Shown: piece after piece, positions 34,429 to 43,446 of the stretch
Numbering within the stretch: position 1 is the first letter of the stretch
Layout of the letters: every line of letters starts with the position of its first letter
Origin: Uruburuella suis
Lineage (GTDB): Bacteria > Pseudomonadota > Gammaproteobacteria > Burkholderiales > Neisseriaceae
Direction of reading: 5' to 3'
DNA length: 64,000 nt
NCBI RefSeq assembly: GCF_004341385.1
Contig: NZ_SLXE01000009.1
Coordinates: 18,632 to 82,631 of the forward strand
Notes under the pieces: model-generated
The model's input: only the letters and a program-made list of their open reading frames with translations
Told to the model about the DNA's origin: nothing
Database searches by the model: none
Translations under genes and position numbers: made by a program

Positions 34429-34510
34429 TATAGTGGAATGCATAAAAAAGTGATGCGGCGGGTAGGTTGGGTTGCAAACCCAACGTTTCAGACGGCCCGT
34501 GGGCTGTTTG
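34429..34510. repeat. Partial R2e repeat
   Basis: Left R2 end CTATAGTGGAATGCATAAAA and first R6 arm (GTAGGTTGGGTTGCAAACCC), cut where the second tail unit begins after a GTACGATTACG segment. Confidence 0.6.
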
Positions 34511-34584
34511 GTTTTTGGGGGTGTGGGCAAGCTTCGTGCGTACGATTACGCTTTGTTTTAACAAAGCTAATCGTACCTACACTT

Positions 34585-34807
34585 GCTGAAATTGAAAGAC
34601 TGAGTCTGGCAACACTTGAGGCCGTCTGAAAGCTTTTCAGACGGCCTCAGGTATTACGGTTGTAGGTCGGATACTCGTATCCGACATTTACCGCAGCCCT
34701 AAAAATCTTGTTCTGCGAACAAGCGTCGGATTCGAGAATCCGACCTACGCGCTGTGTTGTTTCACGGGAAATAAAGCGATGCCGTCTGAAAGCTTTCAGA
34801 CGGCCTC
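34585..34807. repeat. Tandem copy of the valS tail, terminator and R5 unit
   Basis: Starts with the last 20 bases of valS (GCTGAAATTGAAAGACTGAG), then the DUS hairpin, an R5 unit (34662-34748), and a further AT-type DUS hairpin. It matches 34199-34421 with a few changes, offset 386 bp. Confidence 0.85.
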
Positions 34808-34852
34808 TACACGCGGTTTCGTTCGACTCTAATCCAAAAATCTCTTTAAAAA

Positions 34853-36253
34853 TCAACGCCTCAGCAACACCCCCACAATCCGCTCAAACACCTTGCCGTA
34901 AGGCGGTGCCAGCAGCCCCATGCTGTTGATGCGGCTTTGCACAAACACGGGCTTGAGATGCGAAAAAGTTTCAAAGCCCGCCCGCCCGTGATAAGCGCCC
35001 ATGCCCGAAGCGCCGATGCCGCCGAAAGGCAGGCCTTCCTGCGCCACATGCAGCAAGGTGTCGTTTACGCTCACGCCGCCGGACACGGTGCGCTGCAACA
35101 CTTTGTCGATTTGCGCTTTATCTTTGCCGAACACATATAAAGCCAGCGGCCGCGGCCGTGCGCCGATATAGGCCAGCGCCTCATCCAGCGACGGATAAGG
35201 CAGCAGCGGCAGCAAGGGGCCGAAGATTTCTTCCTGCATCAGCAGCGTGTGTTCGGGCGCGCCGCTGATCAGGTGCGGCACCAGCAAGTTGTCGCCACCA
35301 TCGCCGCGCCCGGCCAGCGGCACCACGGCCGCGCCCTCGCGCGCGGCTTCATCCAACCGGCTTTGCAAACGCCGGCGCTGGTTTTCATTGATGATGTGGC
35401 TGTAGTCGGGGTTGGCGGCCAAATCGGGATAATGCCTGCCCACCCAAGCGCGCGCTTTTTCGATAAAGGCCGCGTGCAGCGCTTGGGGCAGCAGCACATA
35501 ATCGGGCGCAATGCAGGTTTGGCCGGCGTTTACCCATTTGCCGCTCATCACCCGCGCCACCGCCTGATCCAAATCGGCATCTTCCAAAATCAGCGTGGGC
35601 GATTTGCCGCCCAATTCCAGCGTGAGCGGGGTGAGGTTGGCAGCCGCCGCCTGCATCACCAAGCGGCCGACGGCGGTGGAGCCGGTGAAAAGCAGATGGT
35701 CAAACGGCAGCGCGGCAAAAGCCGCAGCCACATCCGCGCCGCCCTCCACAATGGCCAGCTCATCGGCGGCAAAATAGTGCGGCACGGTATCGGCCAGCCA
35801 GCGGCTGAACGCGGGCGCATGCTCCGAAGTTTTTACCATGGCGCGGTTGCCGGCGGCAAAGGCGCCGACCAAAGGGCCGATGCTGAGAAAAAGCGGATAA
35901 TTCCACGGCGCAATCACGCCCACCACGCCCACAGGCTGCGGCACAATGCGGTTTTTCGCCGGCCAGAAAGGCCACGCCACCGCCGCCTTGCGCGGCCGCA
36001 TCCAGCGCTTGCCGTGGCGCAGCGCATGGCGGATGCCCTCGAGCGTGGGCACCATTTCCAGCAAATCGGTTTCGTGGCGGCTGCGCCGGCCGAAATCGGC
36101 GCTGATGGCCGCTTGAATGGCTTCGCGGTGCGTGTGCAGCATATCGGCAAGCTTTTGCAAACGTTGCTGCCGCAGCGGCCAAGGCACTTCGATATGGCGG
36201 CGCGAAGCCTCGTGAAGCAGCTGGAAACAATCGGACAAATCGGCAGGTTTCAT
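34853..36253 (-). CDS. Aldehyde dehydrogenase, coniferyl-aldehyde dehydrogenase type
   Basis: 466 residues from ATG 36253. NAD(P) binding and catalytic segments: GVIAPWNYPLFLSIGPLVGA, FTGSTAVGRLVMQAAA, LELGGKSPTLIL (general base Glu) and NAGQTCIAPDYVLLP (nucleophile Cys). The length and lack of a C-terminal tail fit the CalB/class-3 group that oxidises aromatic or long-chain aldehydes. Its ATG overlaps the stop of the GMC gene (ATGA), so the two are translationally coupled and probably act in sequence: alcohol to aldehyde to acid. Confidence 0.9.
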   Translation of the reverse strand: MKPADLSDCFQLLHEASRRHIEVPWPLRQQRLQKLADMLHTHREAIQAAISADFGRRSRHETDLLEMVPTLEGIRHALRHGKRWMRPRKAAVAWPFWPAKNRIVPQPVGVVGVIAPWNYPLFLSIGPLVGAFAAGNRAMVKTSEHAPAFSRWLADTVPHYFAADELAIVEGGADVAAAFAALPFDHLLFTGSTAVGRLVMQAAAANLTPLTLELGGKSPTLILEDADLDQAVARVMSGKWVNAGQTCIAPDYVLLPQALHAAFIEKARAWVGRHYPDLAANPDYSHIINENQRRRLQSRLDEAAREGAAVVPLAGRGDGGDNLLVPHLISGAPEHTLLMQEEIFGPLLPLLPYPSLDEALAYIGARPRPLALYVFGKDKAQIDKVLQRTVSGGVSVNDTLLHVAQEGLPFGGIGASGMGAYHGRAGFETFSHLKPVFVQSRINSMGLLAPPYGKVFERIVGVLLRR

Positions 36254-37857
36254 AAACACTCCTTGGGCGGAATATGGCTGATGGCCGCTTCGGCCAGCGC
36301 GGCAATGGTGAGGCTGGGGTTCACCCCCAGATTGGCGGAAATATTGGCGCCGTCTATCACATAAAGATTTTGATAGCCAAACACACGATGTTGCGCATCG
36401 CACACGCCCTCTTCGGGCGAAGCCGCCAGCGCCGCGCCGCCCATGCAGTGGGCGGTGGCCGGAATATTCAGAAACACATCGGCCACGCAGCTAAACGCGC
36501 TGCCGCCGTGCGCTTGGGCCGCCTGAAAAGCAAATTCGCCGGCAGCAGGAATATAAGCCGGAATCCGCGCCCCTTCGCTGGCCAGCCGCCGGCGCCACGG
36601 CCAAAACCACGGCCTGCGCCACACCATGTTCAAAGGCTGCGGCGCGGTTTGCATGCACAAAAAAATCAGCGATTCGCGCGCCATATTCTTCGGGCGCAAA
36701 GCCTGCCACATCTGCCGCGGGCGCGTGAGCCAGCCGCGCGCAAACGCGCCCAGCCATTGGCGCAGATTCATGCGGCCGGCGCGGCTGTGGTTCATCAGCG
36801 TGCCCAGCAGGCTGGCGATATTGGAGCCGGCCGGAAAGCGCGTGGCCTCGATGTGGGTGCCGTCGGCTAAGTGAATGCCCGAGCCGATGGCAATGCCGCG
36901 CGAAAAATCGGCGCTGCCGCCGGGAAAGCGCACGCCGATCAGCGATTCGGCATTGGTAAACACATTGCGCCCCAAAGCCGGCGAAAGATCGGGCAGCACA
37001 CCTTTTTCTTTCATGTCAAACAACAAAGCCTGCGTGCCCAAGCTGCCGGCGGACACGATTACATTTTGCGCGGTGAAATGCTGCTCGGGCTGCTTGAAAG
37101 GCTGCACCGTCACCCGCCAGCCGGTGCGGCCCTTATCTTGTTTGTCCAAAGGCTCGATGCGGCTTACGCGGCTTTCCGCCAACACTTGCACGCCCAGCTT
37201 TTCAGCCAGATAAAGATAGTTGTAATCGAGCGAATTTTTGGCGCGGTGGCGGCAGCCCACCATGCAGCCGCCGCAGCCGATGCAGGGCGCACGCGCAGGG
37301 CCTTGGCCTGCGAAATAAGGGTCGCCCTGCTGCTGCGGCTGCGCATGCTCGTCATCCGCACCGAAATACACCGCCACGCGGGTGCGGTAAAAGCTGCCGC
37401 CCACGCCCGCTTCATCGGCCAATTTTTTCAGCATATGGTCGGCATCGGCCAGCAGCGGATTGGTGGTTACGCCGAGCATTTTTTCCGCCGTGCGGTAATG
37501 CTCGGGCATTTCAGCCGCCCAATCGCGCAAAAGCGCCCAAGTGCCGCTGCGCCACACTTTTTCCGGCGGCACGAGCAAGGTGTTGGCATAAACCACCGAG
37601 CCGCCGCCCACCGCATTGCCGTGCAGCACCAACATATGCCGAAACAGCCGCAGCGAAAAAAAGCCGCGGCAAAAAAGCGAGGGCAGCCACAGAAAACGGC
37701 GCAAATTGCGGGTGCTTTCAGGCATATCGCGCGGCGCGAAACGGCGCCCCTGCTCCACCACCATCACGCGGTAGCCTTTTTGCGCCAGCCGCAAAGCCGA
37801 CACGCTACCGCCGAAGCCGGAGCCGATAATCAGATAATCGGTGTCAAACGCAGCCAT
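36250..37857 (-). CDS. GMC-type FAD-dependent alcohol/sterol oxidoreductase
   Basis: 535 residues from ATG 37857 (MAAFDTDYLIIGSGFGGSVSA). FAD Rossmann motif GSGFGGSVSALRLAQKGYRV. A Cys-rich loop CIGCGGCMVGCRHRAKN is shared with cholesterol-oxidase-like GMC proteins. C-terminal IPATAHCMGGAALA and LYVIDGANISANLGVNPSLTI hold the active-site His/Asn and FAD end. Substrate unknown; the coupled aldehyde dehydrogenase argues for an alcohol. ATG preceded by GGCGGATATG context only; a longer frame to 37965 lies in DUS repeats. Confidence 0.88.
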   Translation of the reverse strand: MAAFDTDYLIIGSGFGGSVSALRLAQKGYRVMVVEQGRRFAPRDMPESTRNLRRFLWLPSLFCRGFFSLRLFRHMLVLHGNAVGGGSVVYANTLLVPPEKVWRSGTWALLRDWAAEMPEHYRTAEKMLGVTTNPLLADADHMLKKLADEAGVGGSFYRTRVAVYFGADDEHAQPQQQGDPYFAGQGPARAPCIGCGGCMVGCRHRAKNSLDYNYLYLAEKLGVQVLAESRVSRIEPLDKQDKGRTGWRVTVQPFKQPEQHFTAQNVIVSAGSLGTQALLFDMKEKGVLPDLSPALGRNVFTNAESLIGVRFPGGSADFSRGIAIGSGIHLADGTHIEATRFPAGSNIASLLGTLMNHSRAGRMNLRQWLGAFARGWLTRPRQMWQALRPKNMARESLIFLCMQTAPQPLNMVWRRPWFWPWRRRLASEGARIPAYIPAAGEFAFQAAQAHGGSAFSCVADVFLNIPATAHCMGGAALAASPEEGVCDAQHRVFGYQNLYVIDGANISANLGVNPSLTIAALAEAAISHIPPKECL

Positions 37858-37963
37858 ATCCGCCTCTATTTTCTTGTTTTCACACGCTTTCAGACGGCCT
37901 AGCGGTTTCACAGGCCGTCTGAAAGCTTTATAGCACAGGCCGGCAATGCGCAGGGCATATCTC

Positions 37964-38066
37964 ATACCAATCCCAAAAAATAACCTAACTTCGTTGCCTC
38001 ACCTTGCCGTACTATCTGTACTGTCGCAGGCTTCCGCCTTGTTAGCTTGCTTTTTTGAATGGGTAT
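37964..38066. repeat. R1e, short R1 repeat (103 bp)
   Basis: ATACCAATCCCAAAAAATAACC ... GCTTGCTTTTTTGAATGGGTAT with the short core CTTGCCGTACTATCTGTACTG and no R5 palindromes. Confidence 0.8.
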
Positions 38067-38093
38067 CATTTCCGCACGGCCAATTTCAAAAAC

Positions 38094-38124
38094 AGGCCGT
38101 CTGAAAACCTTGTTCAGACGGCCT
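38094..38124. terminator. DUS hairpin upstream of the FMN reductase gene
   Basis: AGGCCGTCTGAAAA, short loop, TTCAGACGGCCT. Flanks no gene end directly; may be a relic terminator or an uptake site. Confidence 0.5.
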
Positions 38125-38208
38125 TTCTCAAGCACAACACAGATTTCAGACAAAGCTCGAAAATCCGTTTAGAATAAGCCGCACACTCTTTTTCAACAGG
38201 ATTTCATC

Positions 38209-38748
38209 ATGACCAAAATCGCTCTGATTATCGGCAGCCTCAGCCGCGCATCCATTAACCGCACCGTGGCGCAACACCTCGCCGCGCAAGCGCCTGAAGG
38301 TGTGGTGGTGGAAGAAGTGCAGATCGGCGACTTGCCGCTCTACACGCAAGATCTCGACAGCGAAAGCATTCCCGCTTATGAGCGCGTGCGTGCGCAGCTG
38401 CAAGCGGCCGATGCGGTGTTGATTGTCAGCCCCGAACACAACCGCAGCATGCCCGCCGCCGTGAAAAATCTGCTCGACATTGCCTCGCGCCCAGCCGGCA
38501 AAAGCCTGTGGGGCGGCAAGAAAACCGCTGTGATTACCGCGTCGCCCGGCAGCTACGGCGGCATCAACAGCGGCCTGCACATCCGCCAAAGCCTGCAAGC
38601 GATGAGCGCCGATGTGATGATTGCGCCCGAAGTGTTTCTCAGCCGCGCCCACACCGCGCTTGCCGACGGCCAAGTGAATGATGAGCGCACCGCTGCTTTC
38701 CTCAACAAATTTGCCGCCGCGTTTTATGGCTGGGCGAAAGCCGAATAA
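38209..38748 (+). CDS. NAD(P)H-dependent FMN reductase family protein
   Basis: 179 residues with flavodoxin fold. Phosphate-binding start IGSLSRASINRTVA, the flavin loop SPEHNRSMPAAVKNLLD and SPGSYGGINSGLHIRQSL are those of the ChrR/azoreductase-like NADPH:FMN reductases (quinone or chromate reduction). CAACAGGATTTCATC precedes the ATG. Real substrate unknown. Single gene; a half DUS follows. Confidence 0.88.
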   Translation: MTKIALIIGSLSRASINRTVAQHLAAQAPEGVVVEEVQIGDLPLYTQDLDSESIPAYERVRAQLQAADAVLIVSPEHNRSMPAAVKNLLDIASRPAGKSLWGGKKTAVITASPGSYGGINSGLHIRQSLQAMSADVMIAPEVFLSRAHTALADGQVNDERTAAFLNKFAAAFYGWAKAE

Positions 38749-38868
38749 GCCGCAACCTTTCAGACGGCCTCGGTATCAAAAATGTGCCTACTTGTGCCAA
38801 GCGCTGCAAGGCATAAAATAAGGTTTATCACCGATAAACGAGGCAGCGGCTGAGGCCGTCTGAAAAAA

Positions 38869-39420
38869 ATGAACACATTATTCAAACCCACCCACATCCA
38901 CAGCAAGCTTGATGGCAGCTGGCTTTATCTGCACGAGCAGATGCCGCCGCAAAAATGGGCGGCACTGCCGAGCTTCGGCACAGCGGCCACTTGGCTGGGC
39001 ATGCACCACAGCCTGCGCCGCGGCCAGGGCGAGCTAGATTATTTATCGCGCGAATATCAGCAAGGGCGGCTGCTTTGGCCCGATTACCGCAGCCGCCTGC
39101 TGCATGCCGCCGAGCTGCATTACGGCCATTTACACGGCCACCACCGGCTCGAAGACACACACCATTTTCCGCAAATGCGCAAGCTCGAGCCGAAATTGGC
39201 GCAAGGCTTTGATGTGCTCGATGCCGATCACCATCACATTGAGCAGCAGCTCTACCGCATCCAAACCCTGCTGGCCGCGCTCAAGCAAAACGAAGCCGCC
39301 AACCCGGCGCTGGCCGACAAGCTCGCGCAAGCCATTGAAGAGGGCGGCGGCGCGCTTTACCGCCATTTGGCCGATGAAGAAGATTTGGTGATTCCGATTT
39401 TGGCCTTGCGGGCGGAATAG
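38869..39420 (+). CDS. Hemerythrin-like (HHE) domain protein
   Basis: 183 residues, helical. Candidate di-iron ligands are in GMHHSLRRGQGELD, HGHHRLEDTHHFPQM, DADHHHIEQQL and YRHLADEEDLVIPIL, in the hemerythrin order H-HxxxE-H-HxxxxD/E. Such proteins bind oxygen or NO or repair iron-sulphur clusters in bacteria; which applies here is open. Single gene, start 38869 right after a DUS. Confidence 0.82.
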   Translation: MNTLFKPTHIHSKLDGSWLYLHEQMPPQKWAALPSFGTAATWLGMHHSLRRGQGELDYLSREYQQGRLLWPDYRSRLLHAAELHYGHLHGHHRLEDTHHFPQMRKLEPKLAQGFDVLDADHHHIEQQLYRIQTLLAALKQNEAANPALADKLAQAIEEGGGALYRHLADEEDLVIPILALRAE

Positions 39421-39441
39421 TTTTTATTTATTTTTCAAGTG

Positions 39442-39631
39442 ATGCCGATTCTAAAAAATAATACAAACAGGCCGCCCGTAGGTCGGATTCTCGAATCCGA
39501 CACTTGTTCTCAGAACAAGGCAGGCACATTGCTTTGGCCGCCGGCCAAACGTCGGATTCAAGAATCCGACCTACGCGGTTGGTGCTGTTGAACTGCTTTT
39601 ATTTTGTTATCTTATTTTTTAGCACGGATAT
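39442..39631. repeat. R1f, long R1 repeat with decayed ends
   Basis: ATGCCGATTCTAAAAAATAA ... TTATTTTTTAGCACGGATAT. Core palindromes as in R1c. Confidence 0.75.
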
Positions 39632-39657
39632 TATTTATTTTTCAAGAAAGAACGATT

Positions 39658-39942
39658 ATGAACATCACCCAGCAAGACGACGGCAAACACGGCGCTTTTC
39701 TCGCGCACGCAGAGGGCAAACAAGCCGGTGAAATGACTTACACTTGGGCGGGCGAAGCCATGTTTATCATCGACCACACCGATGTGGACGAAGCGTTTAA
39801 AGGCCAAGGCGTCGGCCGCCGTCTGCTCGATGCCGCCGTGGCTTTTGCGCGCGAAAAAAACATCAAAATCCTGCCGCTGTGTCCTTATGCCAAATCGGTG
39901 TTCGACAAAGACAGCAGCATCCACGATGTGTTGCGCACTTAA
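39658..39942 (+). CDS. Small GNAT acetyltransferase, YjdJ type (first of pair)
   Basis: 94 residues from ATG 39658. Minimal GNAT: MTYTWAGEAMFIIDHTDVDE, then acetyl-CoA loop FKGQGVGRRLLDAAVAFARE and the terminal LPLCPYAKSVFDKD. These short YjdJ/Gcn5-like proteins are cytoplasmic and have no known substrate. The second copy starts 13 bp downstream, so the pair is one operon. Confidence 0.85.
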   Translation: MNITQQDDGKHGAFLAHAEGKQAGEMTYTWAGEAMFIIDHTDVDEAFKGQGVGRRLLDAAVAFAREKNIKILPLCPYAKSVFDKDSSIHDVLRT

Positions 39943-39955
39943 CCGGAGCCTTGCC

Positions 39956-40252
39956 ATGAAACGCGATTACACCGTTATCGATAATCGGGAAAAGCAGCGC
40001 TTTGAAATTCATGCCGAAGGCCATATTGCTTTTGAAGACTACGCCTTGTTTGAAGGCGGCATTGCCTACCTGCACACCGAAGTGCCGCCCGAATTGGGCG
40101 GGCGCGGCATTGCTTCGTTTTTAATCCAATACCTTTTGGATGACGCCGCCGCCAAAGGCTTGAAAGTGAAGCCGGTGTGTCCGGTGGTGCGCGCCTATAT
40201 TGAAAAACACCCCGAATATCAGGCCAACACCGTGCCCTGGCAGGATGGATAA
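39956..40252 (+). CDS. Small GNAT acetyltransferase, YjdJ type (second of pair)
   Basis: 98 residues from ATG 39956, preceded by GGAGCCTTGCC. FEGGIAYLHTEVPPELGGRG then IASFLIQYLLDDAAAKGLKV and CPVVRAYIEKHPEY follow the same order as its neighbour but with low identity, so an old duplication or paired recruitment. Substrate unknown. Confidence 0.85.
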   Translation: MKRDYTVIDNREKQRFEIHAEGHIAFEDYALFEGGIAYLHTEVPPELGGRGIASFLIQYLLDDAAAKGLKVKPVCPVVRAYIEKHPEYQANTVPWQDG

Positions 40253-40284
40253 CCAAGTTTCAGGTAGCCTTGATTCGCAACAGC

Positions 40285-40353
40285 GTAGCTTGGGTTGATA
40301 AACCCAACGTTTCAGACGGCCTGTGGGCTTGTTGGGTTTGCAGCCCAACCTAC
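40285..40353. repeat. R6 repeat, unit 1
   Basis: GTAGCTTGGGTTGATAAACC, a DUS in the loop, then GGGTTTGCAGCCCAACCTAC. A second unit follows 124 bp further on. Confidence 0.7.
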
Positions 40354-40408
40354 CCGCTGCATTTTTAGAATAGGCCGTCTGAAACCATACGCAACTTTCA
40401 GCAACAGC

Positions 40409-40477
40409 GTAGCTTGGGTTGATAAACCCAACGTTTCAGACGGCTTGTAGATTTGTTGGGTTTGCAACCCAACCTAC
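40409..40477. repeat. R6 repeat, unit 2
   Basis: Same arms as unit 1 around a DUS variant; tandem to it. Confidence 0.7.
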
Positions 40478-40488
40478 CCGCTGCCGTT

Positions 40489-40524
40489 TTCAGGTAGCCC
40501 TGATGCGCATCAAGGCTACCTGAA
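40489..40524. terminator. Hairpin made of Eikenella-type uptake sequences
   Basis: TTCAGGTAGCCC and AGGCTACCTGAA pair across CTGATGCGCATCA. The arms are the AG-eikDUS dialect, not AG-DUS. A further copy stands alone at 40259-40270. Confidence 0.65.
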
Positions 40525-40561
40525 CAGCAAAAGCAGCAATATTGATTTCACGGAGCAACTT

Positions 40562-42325
40562 ATGGCAGCAGAAGGTGCGGGCGAGCTCGTCCGCGTGGTG
40601 ACATTATTGGCGGCGGCAGTTATCGCTGTGCCTTTGTTCAAACGTTTGGGGCTGGGCTCTGTGCTGGGCTATCTGGCCGCCGGCCTGATTATCGGCCCTT
40701 TCGGCCTGAAATTTTTCGACGACCCGCAAGCCATTATCCATGTGGCCGAATTGGGCGTGGTGATGTTTTTGTTTGTTATCGGCTTGGAAATGAAGCCCTC
40801 GCACTTGTGGAACCTGCGCCGGCAGATTTTCGGGCTGGGCAGCATGCAGGTGATTTTGGCCGCAGCCATGCTCACTTTCGTGGGCATTGCGTTTGGCTAT
40901 CCGTGGCAGGTGGCGTTTGTGAGCGCATCGGGCTTTGTGCTCACCTCCACCGCCATTGTGATGCAGGTTTTGGGCGAGCGCCACGAATTGGCCACGCCGC
41001 AAGGCCAGAGCATGGTGTCGATTTTATTGTTTGAAGATTTGCTGATTGTGCCGCTGCTGGCTGTGGTGGCCTTTATGGCGCCCACCGTGCCCACGGCAAC
41101 GGCCGACACCTCGCTGTGGATGAAGCTGGGCATGGCGGTTTTGTCGCTGGCCATATTGGTGGCGGCCGGGCGCTGGCTGCTCAACCCGATGTTCGGCATT
41201 TTGGCCAAATCCAAAGCGCGTGAAGTGATGACGGCGGCGGCGCTTTTGGTGGTGCTGGGCGCGGCTTTGCTGATGGAATGGGGCGGCTTGTCGATGGCGA
41301 TGGGCGCATTTTTGGCCGGTGTGTTGCTGTCGGAATCAAGCTTCCGCCACCAGCTTGAAGCCGATATCGAGCCTTTCCGCGGCCTCTTGCTCGGCCTGTT
41401 TTTTCTCGGCGTGGGCATGGCGCTCGATTTAAACGTGGTGGCGCAAAACTGGAAGCTGATTGTGTCGGGCGTGCTGGCGCTGATGGCGGCCAAAGCGGCG
41501 GTGATTTACGGCGTGGCGCGGCTGGCCAAAAGCAGCCACGCCGATGCCCTCGAGCGCGCGGTGTTGATGGCTCAGGGCGGCGAATTTGCCTTTGTGCTGT
41601 TTTCGGCGGCGGCCTCGCAAGGGGTAATCAGCGGCACGGTAAATGCCAATATGACCGCCATTGTGGTGCTTTCGATGGCGCTCACGCCGCTGTTTTTAAT
41701 CATACACGGGCGTTTTTCCCGCAAAAACGGCATCAATCTGGAAGGCGTGGAAAGCCTCAACGGCGATGAAGCGCTGCGCGGCAATGTGCTGATTATCGGC
41801 TTCGGCCGCGTCGGCCAAATCGCCAGCCAAGCGCCGATTGCCTATGGCGCGCAGATTTCGATTATCGACAACAATCCCGACATCATCCGCCAAGCCGATA
41901 AAGACGGCTTTAAAGTGTATTACGGCGATGGCGCGCGCGAAGACATTCTGCATGCCGCCGGTGCAGAAAATGCCGATTGCATTTTGATTTGCATCGACGA
42001 TGCCCACGCCACCACCCGCATTGTGGAAATCGCCAAACATGTCTGCCCCAACACGCGGCTGATTGTGCGCGCTTTCGACCGCGAGCACGCCTTTGAATTG
42101 GTGAAAGCGCAAGCCGATTTCTTCGTGCGCGAAACCTTTGAAGCCGCCATGAGCATGGGCAACGAAGCGGTGAAAATGCTGGGCGCCGATGAAAGCCAAA
42201 GCGCCGAAATCTGCGAGCGCGTGCGCCGCACCGACAAAGAGCGCTTCGCGCTGGAAGTGGCCGGCGACACCTTTGCCGGACGCGCCCTGCTGCTGAAAAA
42301 CGCCCCGCCGAAAGCACCGCATTAA
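40562..42325 (+). CDS. CPA2 cation/proton antiporter, KefB/KefC type
   Basis: 587 residues. About twelve helices (1-380) with VSASGFVLTSTAIVMQVLGE and LLFEDLLIVPLLAVVAF, the antiporter core, then a cytosolic RCK domain from about 410 with NVLIIGFGRVGQIASQAP (dinucleotide loop) and DAREDIL-like YGDGAREDILHAAGA. Likely potassium efflux gated by glutathione adducts or redox state; the ancillary KefF/KefG flavoprotein is not adjacent. GAGCAACTTATG gives a fair ribosome-binding site. Confidence 0.9.
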   Translation: MAAEGAGELVRVVTLLAAAVIAVPLFKRLGLGSVLGYLAAGLIIGPFGLKFFDDPQAIIHVAELGVVMFLFVIGLEMKPSHLWNLRRQIFGLGSMQVILAAAMLTFVGIAFGYPWQVAFVSASGFVLTSTAIVMQVLGERHELATPQGQSMVSILLFEDLLIVPLLAVVAFMAPTVPTATADTSLWMKLGMAVLSLAILVAAGRWLLNPMFGILAKSKAREVMTAAALLVVLGAALLMEWGGLSMAMGAFLAGVLLSESSFRHQLEADIEPFRGLLLGLFFLGVGMALDLNVVAQNWKLIVSGVLALMAAKAAVIYGVARLAKSSHADALERAVLMAQGGEFAFVLFSAAASQGVISGTVNANMTAIVVLSMALTPLFLIIHGRFSRKNGINLEGVESLNGDEALRGNVLIIGFGRVGQIASQAPIAYGAQISIIDNNPDIIRQADKDGFKVYYGDGAREDILHAAGAENADCILICIDDAHATTRIVEIAKHVCPNTRLIVRAFDREHAFELVKAQADFFVRETFEAAMSMGNEAVKMLGADESQSAEICERVRRTDKERFALEVAGDTFAGRALLLKNAPPKAPH

Positions 42326-42363
42326 CTTTTTTCTATCATTGATTATTGATTCAGGAGCCTACC

Positions 42364-43263
42364 ATGAACACAGAAACCTTCACCGCCAACACCAAAGACG
42401 TAGGCGGCATTCCCGTTGCCCGATTACTGCCGCAAAAAGAGCGCCGCACCATAGGCGCATGGTGCTTTCTCGACCACGCCGGCCCCGCCGTGTTCAAAGC
42501 CGATTCAGACGGCATGCAAGTGGGCGCGCACCCGCACACCAACCTGCAAACCTTCACCTGGATGCTCGAAGGCGAAATGTGGCACCAAGACAGCTTGGGC
42601 TTCCGCCAGCTTGTGCGCCCCGGCCAAGTCAACCTGATGACCGCCGGCACCGGCAGCGCACACGGCATCGCCCACACCGAGCAAACCCCTGAAAATGTAA
42701 ACACGCTGCACGCCGTGCAATTGTGGATTGCCCTGCCGATGAACCAAGAAATCGCGCCCAACTTCGAGCATTATCCTGAGCTGCCCGCCTGGCAGGAAAA
42801 CGGCGCAGATTATGTGCTCACCACCGGCGCTTTCGGCGGCCGCCGCGCCCCCACCACCCAACACAGCCCGCTGGTGGGCGTGGATATTCAAGTGCGCGAA
42901 GCCCAAACCCTCACCATTGAAGCCGAAGCCGGTTGGGAATACGGCGCGCTGGTAATCACCGGCAGCGTGGCCGCCGCCGACGGCACACGCGCCGGTGCCG
43001 ATGAATTGCTGTTTATCGAGCAGGCCGAAGGCAGCTTCACGCTGGCAGCCGAAGCCGGCACCCACATCATGCTCTTGGGCGGCGAGCCTTTGCCGCACCC
43101 GACCGTGATGTGGTGGAATTTCGTTGCCGACAGCCGCGAAGCCATCGCCCAAGCCGTGGCCGATTGGAACAACCACCACCCGCGCTTCGGCCAAGAAATC
43201 GACTTGAGCGGCAGCACGCTCAAACGCCTGGTTGCCCCCGAAGCACCCGCCGGCATACGCTGA
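42364..43263 (+). CDS. Pirin family protein
   Basis: 299 residues, two cupin domains. Metal-site residues in PHTNLQTFTWMLEGEMWHQD (His, His) and HGIAHTE in the first domain. Pirins include quercetin dioxygenases and transcription cofactors; no role can be assigned here. Start 42364 follows CAGGAGCC. It carries an internal AT-type DUS (TTCAGACGGCATGC) at codons for SDGM. Follows the antiporter by 38 bp and may be cotranscribed. Confidence 0.88.
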   Translation: MNTETFTANTKDVGGIPVARLLPQKERRTIGAWCFLDHAGPAVFKADSDGMQVGAHPHTNLQTFTWMLEGEMWHQDSLGFRQLVRPGQVNLMTAGTGSAHGIAHTEQTPENVNTLHAVQLWIALPMNQEIAPNFEHYPELPAWQENGADYVLTTGAFGGRRAPTTQHSPLVGVDIQVREAQTLTIEAEAGWEYGALVITGSVAAADGTRAGADELLFIEQAEGSFTLAAEAGTHIMLLGGEPLPHPTVMWWNFVADSREAIAQAVADWNNHHPRFGQEIDLSGSTLKRLVAPEAPAGIR

Positions 43264-43302
43264 AGCAAGGCCATCTGAAAGATTTCAGACGGCCAATAAA
43301 AT

Positions 43303-43390
43303 GTAGGTCGGATACTCGTATCCGACATTTTTCCGCAACCTTGAAAACCTTGTTCTGCGAACAAGCGTCGGATTCGAGAATCCGACCTAC
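43303..43390. repeat. R5 repeat before the duplicated phosphoesterase tail
   Basis: GTAGGTCGGATACTCGTATC ... GGATTCGAGAATCCGACCTAC with CTTGTTCTGCGAACAAG inside. A matching unit lacking its left arm is at 43607-43678. Confidence 0.75.
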
Positions 43391-43446
43391 GCACTATAAA
43401 ACGCAAAGGCCGTCTGAAAATTTTCAGACGGCATTTGTTACTTTCG

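Noticed and set aside
34276..34748. CRISPR-like array of spaced repeats
   Set aside because: Only two units of a long palindromic repeat, with matching flanks; no regular short spacers and no cas genes.
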